Shown in pieces: positions 25,901 to 33,526 of a DNA stretch of 64,000 nt. Every line of letters begins with the position of its first letter. The stretch's first letter is position 1. The notes beneath the pieces were generated by a model, which had not been told where the DNA came from, searched no databases, and saw only the letters and a list, made by a program, of their open reading frames with translations. This DNA comes from Cellulosimicrobium cellulans (GTDB lineage: Bacteria; Actinomycetota; Actinomycetes; Actinomycetales; Cellulomonadaceae): the NCBI RefSeq assembly GCF_016907755.1, contig NZ_JAFBCN010000001.1, positions 3,038,001 to 3,102,000 on the forward strand, given 5' to 3'. Both the position numbers and the translations under genes were made by a program.

Positions 25901-27479
25901 CGAACTCCATGTCCATGACGTTGTCCCAGATCGGCTGGTTGACCGTCTCCAGGTGGTCGTTCGGCAGGAAGTTCTCGACCGCGGTGACCTCACCGGCGGA
26001 CGAGAGCTCGTCCAGGGTGAACGCCGCGACGTAGTCCTGCGAGAACTCCGCCATGAACGGGTGCCCGTCCCAGTACGCGGGGAACTTGACGTCCGAGTCG
26101 AGGTTCTCGTCGTAGCGGTAGATCGGGCCACCCATCGGGGCCTGGCCCGTGCCGCCCCATGCCGTCAGCGGGTCGAGCAGCTCCGGCTGGTCGCCGGGGT
26201 TGTCGCCGTAGTAGACCTGCGGCGCGGTCGCGGGCGGCACGACGTCCAGGCCGGTGTTCCACGTCGAGTTGTTCTCGGCGCCGGCCTCGCAGTCGAAGAA
26301 GTCTCCCGGCGTCGACGTCGCGTAGTCCCACTCGTTGTAGTTCGCGTTGGGACCGTGGCAGTACGGCCAGCCGCCGTTCATCGGCTCGGTCGTGAGCTGC
26401 CACTCGACGTAGCCCATGGGCCCCCGGTTCGGGTCCGCCGCGGCCGCGTCCGGTCCGTAGTCGCCCCACACGAGCGCGCCGGACTCGACGTCGTAGTCGA
26501 TGCGGAACGGGTTGCGCACACCCATGACGTAGGTCTCGTTCCGCACGAGGTCCTGGACGTCGTCGTACTGCGGGTCGTCGAAGAGGTTGCCCTCGGGGAT
26601 CGTGTACGTGCTCCCCGGGCCGACCTCGGTGTCTGCGGCGAGGTCCTCGATCGGGTTGATCCGCAGGATCTTGCCGCGCAGATCGTTGGTGCTGCCGGCG
26701 CCGCGACGGTCGTCGAAGCCGGGGTTCATGCCCGGGGCGTTGTTGTTGGGCGCGTAGCCGTTCGCGCCCGGGGTGCTGGCCGGGGTGTTGTCACCGGTCG
26801 AGAGGAACAGGTTCCCCTCGGCGTCCCACGCCATGTCCGCGCCCACGTGGCAGCACTGCCCTCGTTGCGCGTCCACCTTGAGGATCTCGCGCTCGGTGGA
26901 GAGGTCGATCGCGTCGGTCGCCGGGTCCCACGTGAAGCGCGAGAGCTGGTTGTACCCGAGCCACCGGTCCCAGTAGCTCTCGTCCTCGCCCGTCGGCAGC
27001 GAGTTCGGAGCGCTCCCCGACGGGGTCGTCTCCGGGTACTCCACGCCGGAGGGCGAGACGCCGTCCATCACGCGGGGTGCGTAGACCAGGTACAGCCAGT
27101 GGTTCTCCTCGAAGTCCGGGTCGAGGGAGATGCCCTGCAGCCCGTCCTCGGAGTTGGAGTAGACGTCGAGGTCCGCGATCTGGGTGGTCAGCCCCGTCGC
27201 GGAGTCGGTGAGGCGCACGACGCCGTCGCGCGCGGTGTGCAGGACCCGGGAGTCAGGCAGGACGGCGAGGTCGATCGGCTCGCCGGTGTTCTTGCTGAGC
27301 AGCACCTTCTCGTAGTTGTCCCAGTCGATCGCCTCGTCGGCGGCCGGTGTCGCTTCCTCGTGCCCGGGGTGCGCGCCGGCTGCGCTGATCGACAGCGGTA
27401 CCAGCACCACGGCGGACAGGACCGCGGCGATCCCTCGTCTGGCGAGCCTGCGAGGGCCCATGGTCGTTCGTCTGTGCAC
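22920..27479 (-). CDS. Secreted fusion: sugar dehydrogenase, PKD, tandem sugar-isomerase-like TIM barrels, shared C-terminal module
   Basis: This is a 1519-aa exported protein. A signal peptide covers residues 1-36. A glucose/sorbosone dehydrogenase-like propeller follows (about 45-555; CCHVGADMAWDAEGNLFLST, YVMGVRNPFRIDYD). A PKD domain spans 560-650. An Ig-like or ThuA-associated segment runs to about 770. A CBM6-like jelly roll spans 773-893. Two xylose-isomerase-like TIM barrels (894-1157 and 1163-1423) are near-duplicates (FFGHNHDREFTT in both). The final module (1430-1519) matches the end of the protein starting at 14525. Such barrels isomerise, epimerise or hydrate keto-sugars. It starts at GTG 27479, with AAGGAGGA five bases before. 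Confidence 0.87.
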   Translation of the reverse strand: MHRRTTMGPRRLARRGIAAVLSAVVLVPLSISAAGAHPGHEEATPAADEAIDWDNYEKVLLSKNTGEPIDLAVLPDSRVLHTARDGVVRLTDSATGLTTQIADLDVYSNSEDGLQGISLDPDFEENHWLYLVYAPRVMDGVSPSGVEYPETTPSGSAPNSLPTGEDESYWDRWLGYNQLSRFTWDPATDAIDLSTEREILKVDAQRGQCCHVGADMAWDAEGNLFLSTGDNTPASTPGANGYAPNNNAPGMNPGFDDRRGAGSTNDLRGKILRINPIEDLAADTEVGPGSTYTIPEGNLFDDPQYDDVQDLVRNETYVMGVRNPFRIDYDVESGALVWGDYGPDAAAADPNRGPMGYVEWQLTTEPMNGGWPYCHGPNANYNEWDYATSTPGDFFDCEAGAENNSTWNTGLDVVPPATAPQVYYGDNPGDQPELLDPLTAWGGTGQAPMGGPIYRYDENLDSDVKFPAYWDGHPFMAEFSQDYVAAFTLDELSSAGEVTAVENFLPNDHLETVNQPIWDNVMDMEFGPDGALYVLEYGDGFFRQNPDAGLYKVVYGSSNTHPRAFISADPVSGSTAPLEVTFDASASTDAETPAGELVYDWDFDSDGVYDAQGVTVTHTFTELGQFNVQLRVTDAGGNFGLAIQQITVGNTAPVITLDQPDGAIFDWGDAVPYTVSVEDAEDGNQPTCRNIQYTFGLGHNTHAHPEVSGRAADTADGCGFTIQTSPDAVEHGEGEKIYGTLVVTYTDQAQGSVPAIRGEATHILKPQEQQAEWYDAAEGVELVQDDTADAGYYVSSLDEGDSFSYKPIAFTHAPTGDPINSVTMIGRGEGTVSLGWVGADGETVDSLAEFRFAGDTWKDASRTLTEVPEGTGTLVVTSTGGVDVDNLTFGRNVVVPADQVSIQLYSLIPWVRADGQQAVLDRLGEIGLQNVEPYGGNYAGLTGEEFRAQADAAGLKAPSSHYNVGEADFDTTLEYVGEVGQQYVGSGGFPSPGIGTYENTLATAEAMNRLGERAVAAGFEKFFGHNHDREFTTKYVHDGVEMSAWEILVAETNPEYVTFEVDVAWAAHAGVDVAALLEQHGDRIELLHIKDATGLGSSIRFTNLGDGDVPLQGILSAAAEAGVVYYVMEYDQAPDGEDFATTGYEYLTGEPAGGPDEPTEPVTVPVDQVSIQMFSLIPWVNEVGLPAVLERLSEIGFQNIEPFGGNFAGYTAEEFRALADSYGLSVKSSHYNVDEGTFDATLDYVSTLGQEYVGSGGFPQPGIGTYENTIATAEAMNRLGQRTVDAGLVKFFGHNHDREFTTTYEHEGETLSAWEILVRETDPELVTFQLDVGWATHAGVDVPALIEQYGDRIALTHIKDAVDLGTEDGPTFTNLGDGDVPLQEILAAAQEAGVDYYVMEYDLAADGEGFATTGFEYLTGQPAGANERTVTVTAQPRCLAGKAYLAVRALNDEDVPLDITIETPYGTKTFEDVAPGKNAYQSFGTRSDELGAGSVSVAATDAEGGTGTVTAEHDALSCG

Positions 27480-27689
27480 GACGTCCTCCTTGACGCGTCA
27501 CGCGACGACGGTGACCGCCGGACCAGCAGCGCCAGGCACGCGCGCTCCCGATGCGGCCGCACGACGATCCCCGTCGATCGGTCGGCTCCGGATGGCTGGG
27601 CCTCGAACGTGAGACCCGGTGCGACGGACGATGCGATGCCCCGCCGTCGCACTGGGACGACCCTACGGGCGACTTTCGCTGCTGCCAAG

Positions 27690-27698
27690 TCAAAAGTC
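27690..27698 (-). promoter_or_regulatory. GACTTTTGA element upstream of the 1519-aa gene
   Basis: On the coding strand GACTTTTGA lies about 211 bases before the start, within a longer imperfect inverted repeat (CGACTTT ... AAAGTCG, 16 bases apart). The same nine bases lie about 150 bases before the secreted ThuA gene. It overlaps TTGACT, a possible -35. I see no clear -10. Confidence 0.4.
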
Positions 27699-27730
27699 GA
27701 AATGTGTTTTCTGGAAGTTGGTCGGTTGCG

Positions 27731-27765
27731 CGGGCCGACGACGGCCAACGTCCGCCGTCGGCCCG
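27731..27765 (-). terminator. Hairpin terminator after the LacI-family gene
   Basis: Arms 27731-27744 and 27752-27765 pair with one mismatch around a 7-base loop. It begins a few bases after the regulator's stop and separates it from the 1519-aa gene. Confidence 0.65.
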
Positions 27766-27767
27766 CC

Positions 27768-28790
27768 CTAGGGTGTCGCGGGCCGTGCGACCGAGCCGCG
27801 CACGACGAGGTGCAGCGGCAGGACGGTCCGGGCAGGGACGCCGTCCGGACGCGCCCCGGCCATGGACCGCTCGACCGCGTCCATCGCGGCGAGCGCGAGC
27901 GCCGCGACGGGCTGCTCGAGCGTCGTGAGCTTGGGCCGCAGCCACTGGCCGACGCGGATGCCGTCGCACCCGACGACCGAGAGGTCCTCGGGGATGGAGA
28001 TCCCGTGCAGCTCGGCCGCGCCGAGCATCCCGACGGCGACGATGTCGCTGCCGACGAACACGGCCGTCGGCGCGCTCCCGGGGCGCGTGAGGTAGGGGAA
28101 CGTCGAGGCGCCGAACTGCTCGGTGTACGGACCGTGGCGCACGAGGTCCGGATCGACGTCGAGTCCGGCGTCGTGCATCGCGTCGACGTAGCCGCGCAGT
28201 CGGTCCTGGGTCGTGGACAGCTCCGCGGGGCCGGCGACGTGGGCGATGCGCCGGTGCCCCTGCTGCACGAGGTAGCTCGTGGCCTGGTAGGCGCCGCCGT
28301 AGTTGTCGACGGTGATGGTCTCGACCGGCAGGTCGAGGTCGACCTCCTCGTCGATGACGACGACCGGCAGGCCGTCCGCGACGGCGCGCGCGAGCCGGTC
28401 GTCGGTGCGGGACATGCCCACGTAGACGACGCCGCCGAGCGAGCCGTCGCTCGCGAGGAGCTGGCCCAGGCCGGACTCGGCGTCGCCGTGCCGCGTCGAG
28501 AGCGCGACGACGAGCGGGACGCGGCGGTCGCCCGCCAGGCGCGCGACCTCCTCGGCGAGCGCGGTGAAGAACGGGTTGACGAAGTCGGGCACGACGAGCG
28601 CGACTACACCCGTGCGGCGCTCGTCCTCGCGCACGGCCGGGCCCGGCGCAGGCACGACGTACCCCACCTCGCGGACCGCGGCGTCGATCCGCGCCGCCGT
28701 CTCCGGCTGGACGTTGAGCTGACCGCGCAGGTAGCGCGACGCCGTCGAGGCCGACACGCCGGCACGTTGCGCAACACGCGTGAGCGTCAT
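27768..28790 (-). CDS. LacI-family transcriptional repressor
   Basis: This is a 340-aa repressor. The N-terminal helix-turn-helix is RVAQRAGVSASTASRYL. The hinge and a periplasmic-binding-protein-like sugar domain follow (residues 60-330; VVALVVPDFVNPFF, PTAVFVGSDIVAVG). ATG 28790 follows GGAGGGGAG. It is divergent from a four-gene operon, and the shared intergenic region holds two copies of its likely operator (core TTGCGCAA). A third copy lies within its own codons 5-9. The inducer is probably the sugar or nucleoside handled by that operon. Confidence 0.93.
   Translation of the reverse strand: MTLTRVAQRAGVSASTASRYLRGQLNVQPETAARIDAAVREVGYVVPAPGPAVREDERRTGVVALVVPDFVNPFFTALAEEVARLAGDRRVPLVVALSTRHGDAESGLGQLLASDGSLGGVVYVGMSRTDDRLARAVADGLPVVVIDEEVDLDLPVETITVDNYGGAYQATSYLVQQGHRRIAHVAGPAELSTTQDRLRGYVDAMHDAGLDVDPDLVRHGPYTEQFGASTFPYLTRPGSAPTAVFVGSDIVAVGMLGAAELHGISIPEDLSVVGCDGIRVGQWLRPKLTTLEQPVAALALAAMDAVERSMAGARPDGVPARTVLPLHLVVRGSVARPATP
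28764..28775. promoter_or_regulatory. LacI operator copy inside the repressor gene
   Basis: ACGTTGCGCAAC matches 12 bases of the perfect palindrome at 28907-28920 and overlaps codons 5-9 of the repressor gene. Placed about 140 bases from the upstream sites, it could allow looping or a roadblock and so autoregulation. Coding constraint (Val-Ala-Gln) may produce it by chance. Confidence 0.45.
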
Positions 28791-28858
28791 GGCTCCCCTC
28801 CAACGGCTCGCGTCCCAGAACCCCTGCACCCTACCGGCACCGCGTCACACAGACGGTG

Positions 28859-28920
28859 TTGACAGGCCGAGCGTCTCCACCCTACGGTCTTGCGCAACGT
28901 CACACAACGTTGCGCAACGT
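28859..28920 (+). promoter_or_regulatory. Promoter TTGACA-18-TACGGT and two LacI operators
   Basis: TTGACA (28859-28864) and TACGGT (28883-28888) precede TTGCGCAACGT (28890-28900) and the perfect 14-bp palindrome ACGTTGCGCAACGT (28907-28920). The operators cover the likely start point and early leader, so binding would repress the rightward operon. The divergent LacI gene is the obvious source of the repressor. Confidence 0.75.
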
Positions 28921-28951
28921 CGTCGCGCGACCTGATCGCAAGGAGGCCGGG

Positions 28952-29695
28952 ATGAGCCGGGTTCTGCTCGCCGGGGAGTCGTGGATCAACGCGACCACCG
29001 ACTACAAGGGGTACGACGCGTTCCCCCACGCCCAGCTCGAGATCGGGTGCGCGCGCCTGCTCGAGGCGCTGGCCGCCGAGGGCCACGAGGTCACGCACCT
29101 GCCCTCGCACCTCGTCGCCGAGGACTTCCCCTCCACGCTCGACGAGCTCGACGCCTACGACGTCGTGATCCTGTCCGACATCGGCGCCAACTCGCTCCTG
29201 CTGCCGCCCGTCGTGTTCTCCCAGGGCCGCCCGTTCCCGAACCGGCTCAAGCTCCTCGCCGAGTGGGTCCGCCGCGGCGGCGGCCTCATGATGGCCGGCG
29301 GCTACCTGAGCTTCCAGGGCTTCCAGGCCAAGGCGAACTACCACGGCACCGCCGTCGAGGCCGTCCTGCCCGTCGACATCCTCCCGTACGACGACCGCGA
29401 GGAGACCCCCGAGGGCATCGGCGGCACCCGGACCGACGTCGAGCACCCCGTCACCGCCGGCCTCGACCGCGAGTGGCCGATCCTCCTCGGCTACCAGCGC
29501 CTCACGCCCAAGCCCGACGCGACCGTCCTCGCCACCATCGAGGGCCGACCGCTCGTCGCCGTCCGCACCGAGGGCCAGGGGCGCACGCTCGCGTTCGCCT
29601 CCGACATCTCCCCCCACTGGGCCCCGCGCGAGTTCATGGACTGGGCCGGCTACAGCCCGCTGTTCGACCAGGCCGTCACCTGGCTCGCGGGCTGA
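28952..29695 (+). CDS. Glutamine-amidotransferase-like (ThuA-related) cytoplasmic protein
   Basis: This is a 247-aa protein with a class I glutamine-amidotransferase-like Rossmann fold, of the group once named as a putative cytoplasmic protein. Conserved segments are AGESWINATTDYKGYDAF, DVVILSDIGANSLLLP and GGLMMAGGYLSFQG. No nucleophilic Cys sits at the usual elbow (AGGYLSF), so glutaminase activity is unlikely. It is probably a sugar- or ligand-processing relative of ThuA. The start ATG has AGGAGG six bases upstream. It is the first gene of the LacI-controlled operon, and its stop overlaps the kinase start (TGATG). Confidence 0.8.
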   Translation: MSRVLLAGESWINATTDYKGYDAFPHAQLEIGCARLLEALAAEGHEVTHLPSHLVAEDFPSTLDELDAYDVVILSDIGANSLLLPPVVFSQGRPFPNRLKLLAEWVRRGGGLMMAGGYLSFQGFQAKANYHGTAVEAVLPVDILPYDDREETPEGIGGTRTDVEHPVTAGLDREWPILLGYQRLTPKPDATVLATIEGRPLVAVRTEGQGRTLAFASDISPHWAPREFMDWAGYSPLFDQAVTWLAG

Positions 29696-30615
29696 TGACG
29701 CCCGAGGTGGTGGTCGTCGGCAGCCTGAACATGGACCTCAGGCTGACCGTCGACCGCCTGCCCCGCTCGGGCGAGACAGTCTCCGCGACGGGCCTCGTCC
29801 GCTCCCCCGGCGGCAAGGGCGCCAACCAGGCCGTCGCCGCCGCCCGGCTCGGCCGGCGCGTCGCCATGGTCGGCGCCGTCGGCGACGACGACGACGGCCG
29901 CGCCATCCGCCGCCGCCTCGCCGTCGAGGGCCTCGTCCTCGACGGCCTCGCGACGGTCGACCGCCCCACGGGCGTCGCCGTCGTGCTGTGGGAGCAGCCC
30001 GAGTCGACGATCGTCATCGAGCCCGGCGCGAACGCCGTCGTCGACGAGGCGTTCGTCGCCGAGCGCGCCGACCTCGTCCGCGACGCGGCGGCCGTCCTGT
30101 GCCAGTGCGAGACGCCGCTCGGCGCCCTGCGCGCCGTCGCCGCCACCGCGACGGGCACCACGGTGCTCAACCCGGCGCCCGCCGTCCCGCTGCCCGCCCC
30201 CGTGCGCGCCGCGTTCCGCGTGCTCGTGCCCAACCGGTTCGAGCTCGCGACCCTCGTCGGGGCGAGCACCGAGCCCGGCAACGAGGACGAGGTGCTCGCC
30301 ATGGTGCACGCGCTCGACCACCCCGGGGACGTCGTCGTCACCCTCGGGGCCGACGGCGCGCTCGTCGTCCCCGCGGGGGGCGCACCCGTCACCGTCCCGG
30401 CCGAGCGCGTCGACGCCGTCGACACGACCGCCGCCGGCGACTCGTTCTGCGCGGCGCTCGCGGACGGCCTGCTCCACGGCGGCGACCTCGTCGAGTCCGC
30501 CCGCTGGGCGGCGCACGTCGCCGCCTCCACCACCACCCGCCACGGCGCCGTCGACTCCCTGCCGCGCGCCGCCGACCTGGCCCCCGAGGGCACCAGGATT
30601 CCGCTCCACAGCTAA
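29695..30615 (+). CDS. PfkB-family carbohydrate kinase, ribokinase-like
   Basis: This is a 306-aa kinase that would phosphorylate a sugar or nucleoside with ATP. The N-terminal substrate motif GGKGANQAVAAARLG is typical of ribokinase. The C-terminal anion-hole motif reads DTTAAGDSF, where DTTGAGD is usual, so Gly is replaced by Ala just before the catalytic-site Gly-Asp. The length is standard. It starts in the stop codon of the preceding gene (TGATG). Ribose is the family default, but the substrate is not certain. Confidence 0.88.
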   Translation: MTPEVVVVGSLNMDLRLTVDRLPRSGETVSATGLVRSPGGKGANQAVAAARLGRRVAMVGAVGDDDDGRAIRRRLAVEGLVLDGLATVDRPTGVAVVLWEQPESTIVIEPGANAVVDEAFVAERADLVRDAAAVLCQCETPLGALRAVAATATGTTVLNPAPAVPLPAPVRAAFRVLVPNRFELATLVGASTEPGNEDEVLAMVHALDHPGDVVVTLGADGALVVPAGGAPVTVPAERVDAVDTTAAGDSFCAALADGLLHGGDLVESARWAAHVAASTTTRHGAVDSLPRAADLAPEGTRIPLHS

Positions 30616-30651
30616 GTCCGACGTACCGTCGGAGGAAGGCACGGTCACGCA

Positions 30652-31758
30652 ATGAAGCACACCACGCCGGCGACCACCGGTTCCCCGTCCGGCACTCAGG
30701 GAGGTGCTCTGAACTCGTCAGCCCGCCGCAGCAGGGTCAAGGACACCGCGACCGCCCTGCTCGTCGTCGCGACCGTCCTCGCGGGGGCCCTCGGCCCCCT
30801 GCAGGCGGCCGTCAACGGCCAGCTCGGCAAGACGATCGGCGACGGGCACGCCGCCGCGCTCATCTCGTTCGGGACCGGCCTGGTCCTCATGTTCGTCGTC
30901 GTGTTCGCCCGCCCGGCCACCCGGCGCGAGGCGCTCGCGATCCCCGGCCTGATCCGCTCCCGCACGATCCCGTGGTGGAACTACCTCGCGGGCCTGTGCG
31001 GCGCCGTCATCGTCCTGTCCGAGGGCGTGACCGTCGGTGTCCTCGGCGTCGCCACGTTCCAGATCTCGCTGATCTCCGGCCTCGTGATCTCGGGCGTCAT
31101 CTGCGACCGCCTCGGCGTCACGGCGTCGGTCAAGCAGCCGCTCACCACGACGCGCCTCCTCGGCGCGGCGCTCGCCATCGCGGCGACCGTCGTCGTCATC
31201 TCGCCGAGCTTCTCCGTGCCGCACACGATCGTCCTCGCGATCATGCCGTTCGTGGGCGGCCTGCTCGCGGGCTGGCAGCCGGCCGGGAACGCGGCCGTCG
31301 CGGACGTCACCGGGTCGATGCTCGTCTCGATCGGCTGGAACTTCCTCGTGGGCTTCACGGCCCTCCTGATCGCCTACGTCGTGCGCGCTCTGGCGGGCGG
31401 CGTCGACTTCCAGCTCCCGAGCGAGTGGTGGATGTACCTGGGCGGCCCGCTCGGCCTGCTGTCCATCGCGCTCATGGCGCTGCTCGTGCGCGGCCTCGGG
31501 CTGCTCCTGCTCGGCCTCGCCTCGGTCGCGGGCCAGCTCGTCGGCTCGCTCGTCCTCGACGCCGCGATCCCGGCGCTGGGCCACACCGTGCACGTCGCGA
31601 CCGTGATCGGCACGGTCATCGCGCTCGTGGCCGCCGGGATCGGCATGATCCCGTCCGGCAAGGCGGCCCACGCCGACGAGCCGGACGACGGCGAGCACGA
31701 GGACGCCGTGACGGCGGCGGTCGCGGGCGGCGAGGCGGGCGAGGCGAGCGGACGATGA
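30652..31758 (+). CDS. DMT-superfamily transporter (YdcZ type, two repeats)
   Basis: This is a 368-aa membrane protein of about ten helices, made of two tandem YdcZ-type halves (GPLQAAVNGQLGKTIGDGHA in the first, GWQPAGNAAVADVTGSM in the second). The N-terminal 30 residues and the Asp/Glu/Ala-rich last 40 residues are cytoplasmic extensions. It would carry the substrate or product of the operon. GGAGGAAGG lies 13 bases before ATG. A CCGACG-TAC-CGTCGG hairpin (30618-30632) abuts and partly covers that ribosome site. The stop overlaps the next start (ATGA). Confidence 0.85.
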   Translation: MKHTTPATTGSPSGTQGGALNSSARRSRVKDTATALLVVATVLAGALGPLQAAVNGQLGKTIGDGHAAALISFGTGLVLMFVVVFARPATRREALAIPGLIRSRTIPWWNYLAGLCGAVIVLSEGVTVGVLGVATFQISLISGLVISGVICDRLGVTASVKQPLTTTRLLGAALAIAATVVVISPSFSVPHTIVLAIMPFVGGLLAGWQPAGNAAVADVTGSMLVSIGWNFLVGFTALLIAYVVRALAGGVDFQLPSEWWMYLGGPLGLLSIALMALLVRGLGLLLLGLASVAGQLVGSLVLDAAIPALGHTVHVATVIGTVIALVAAGIGMIPSGKAAHADEPDDGEHEDAVTAAVAGGEAGEASGR

Positions 31759-32804
31759 GCGTCACGCCCGCCGGCCACGTGCAGACGGTCACCGGCCGCG
31801 CCGCGGCCGCCGACCTCGGCCTCACGCTGCCGCACGAGCACCTGTTCAACGACCTGTCGGGCGTGCTCGACCCGCCGAGCTACCGCTTCTCCGAGGCGGT
31901 CGTCGGGGCCCCGGTCTCCGCGTCGGTCGCCTGGGCGCTGCGCCAGGACCCGTACTGCTGCGCGGACAACATCGCCGACAAGCCGGTCGCCGCGGTCGCG
32001 GCGGAGCTCGAGAGCTTCGCCGCGCTGGGCGGGCGCACGATCGTCGACGCGACGTCGAGCGCGGTGATCGGGCGCAACCCCGAGCGGCTCGCGGAGGTGG
32101 CCCGCCGGACGGGCCTGCACGTGATCGCGGGCTGCGGCGCCTACCTCGAGAAGTTCGAGGGCGACCGCATCGCCGCCGCCGCGGTGGACGCCCAGGCGAC
32201 CGCGATCGTGGCCGAGCTCGTCCACGGGATCGGCGAGACCGGCGTGCGGCCCGGGGTCATCGGCGAGATCGGCGTCTCGCCGTCGTTCACCGCGGGCGAG
32301 ACCGCCTCCCTGCGCGCGGCGGCCCTCGCACAGCGCGAGCACCCGCACGTCGCGCTCCAGGTGCACCTGCCCGGCTGGCAGCGCCGCGCGCACGAGGTCC
32401 TCGACCTCGTGCTCGACGAGGTGGGCGTACGACCCGAGAAGGTCGTGCTGTGCCACATGGACCCGTCCGCGGACGACCCGGGCTACCAGCGGTCGGTGGC
32501 CGAGCGCGGCGTCTGGCTCGAGTTCGACATGGTGGGCATGGACATCACCTTCCCGCAGGAGGGCGTCTCCCCCGACCCGCACACGACCGCCGCCGCGGTG
32601 CAGCGTCTCGTGGCGGACGGGCACGCGGGCCAGGTGCTGCTCAGCCACGACGTGTTCCTCAAGCAGATGTGGGTCCAGCACGGCGGCAACGGCTTCGCCT
32701 ACGTCCCCACCGTCTTCACGGAGATGCTCGCGTCGCGCGGCGTGCCCCGCGACGTGCTCGCCCGGCTCACCCACGACAACCCGGTGGCGATGCTCACCGC
32801 CTGA
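31755..32804 (+). CDS. Phosphotriesterase-family metal-dependent hydrolase (lactonase-like)
   Basis: This is a 349-aa TIM-barrel amidohydrolase of the phosphotriesterase family. Metal ligands are visible: HEH in LTLPHEHLF, Glu in VIGEIGVS (in place of the carboxylated Lys of true phosphotriesterases), His in QVHLPGW, His in LCHMDP and Asp in LLSHDVF. The Glu-type site is typical of relatives that hydrolyse lactones or phosphorylated sugar lactones. It ends the LacI-controlled operon, which suggests a sugar-lactone step beside the kinase. The pathway is inferred. Confidence 0.87.
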   Translation: MSVTPAGHVQTVTGRAAAADLGLTLPHEHLFNDLSGVLDPPSYRFSEAVVGAPVSASVAWALRQDPYCCADNIADKPVAAVAAELESFAALGGRTIVDATSSAVIGRNPERLAEVARRTGLHVIAGCGAYLEKFEGDRIAAAAVDAQATAIVAELVHGIGETGVRPGVIGEIGVSPSFTAGETASLRAAALAQREHPHVALQVHLPGWQRRAHEVLDLVLDEVGVRPEKVVLCHMDPSADDPGYQRSVAERGVWLEFDMVGMDITFPQEGVSPDPHTTAAAVQRLVADGHAGQVLLSHDVFLKQMWVQHGGNGFAYVPTVFTEMLASRGVPRDVLARLTHDNPVAMLTA

Positions 32805-32843
32805 CGGCGCCGCCGTCGGACCGCGCGACCCATCACGCCCCAC

Positions 32844-32883
32844 CCGGCCGGGTCCCGACACGCTCGTCGTCGGGCCCGGCCGG
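32844..32883 (+). terminator. Hairpin terminator after the LacI-controlled operon
   Basis: Arms 32844-32859 and 32869-32883 form a 15-bp stem with one bulged T and a 9-base loop, 40 bases after the phosphotriesterase stop. Confidence 0.7.
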
Positions 32884-32943
32884 CGCCGTGCGCGCGGGAC
32901 CTCCGGCCCTGGTCACGGGGCTGCGCTCTGAGAGGATCGACGC

Positions 32944-33525
32944 ATGAGACGACGCGCCCTCCCGACCTTCGTGACCGCCGCCGCCGGAACCGCCCTCGCC
33001 CTCGTGCTCGCCGGCTGTACCGCCGCCGCGCCCGAGCCCAGCGCGCTGGACGCGCTGCTCGACCGCCACGACCTCGCGGGCCTCACCGGTCAGGAGGTCG
33101 TGGACCGCCTGGAGGGGCTGGAGTCGGCGGATCGCCCCACGGACCTGGTCGCCTCGGTCCGCGCGGCGGAGCTCGTGCTCGCCGACGCGTCGTACGAGAC
33201 GACGGTCCCGCTGCCGGACGACACGTTCTACCTGTCCGTCGCGCCGTACGTGGACGGGACGCACGAGTGCTTCTACCACTCGCTCACGACGTGCCAGGGC
33301 GAGCTCGCGGGCGAGCCCGTGAGCGTGAGCGTCGTCGACACCGCGACCGGCGACGTCCTCGTCGAGGAGGACACGACGCTCGGCGCCAACGGGTTCGTCG
33401 GCTACTGGCTCCCGCGCGACGTCGAGGCCGCGCTGCGCGTGGAGCACGACGGCCGCGTCGGCACGACGACCGTCTCGACGGGCGACGACGACCCCACCTG
33501 CCTCACGTCGTTGCAGCTCGCCTGA
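32944..33525 (+). CDS. CueP-family metal-binding lipoprotein
   Basis: This is a 193-aa lipoprotein with lipobox LAGC (Cys25). The family core is present: FYLSVAPYVDGTHECFYHSL followed by TTCQGEL, GFVGYWLPRD, and the C-terminal DDPTCLTSLQL. The three conserved Cys are those that bind copper in CueP of enteric bacteria. There it is a periplasmic copper store or carrier; here it would face the wall side of the membrane. No copper exporter or regulator is adjacent. It converges with the sigma-factor gene, with only a few bases between stops. Confidence 0.88.
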   Translation: MRRRALPTFVTAAAGTALALVLAGCTAAAPEPSALDALLDRHDLAGLTGQEVVDRLEGLESADRPTDLVASVRAAELVLADASYETTVPLPDDTFYLSVAPYVDGTHECFYHSLTTCQGELAGEPVSVSVVDTATGDVLVEEDTTLGANGFVGYWLPRDVEAALRVEHDGRVGTTTVSTGDDDPTCLTSLQLA

Positions 33526-33526
33526 C

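Noticed and set aside
22716-28862. An open frame of over 2000 codons on the plus strand across the 1519-aa gene and the LacI gene.
   Set aside because: It is a shadow of the opposite-strand genes: its product is an Arg/Val/His-rich string without domains, and the minus-strand frame has a signal peptide and clear families. The same applies to the long frames at 2076-5120 (+), 14282-18982 (-), 3402-5120-type frames and 60578-62731 (+).
28952-29695. The first gene of the LacI operon as an active glutamine amidotransferase.
   Set aside because: The elbow sequence AGGYLSF has no Cys nucleophile.
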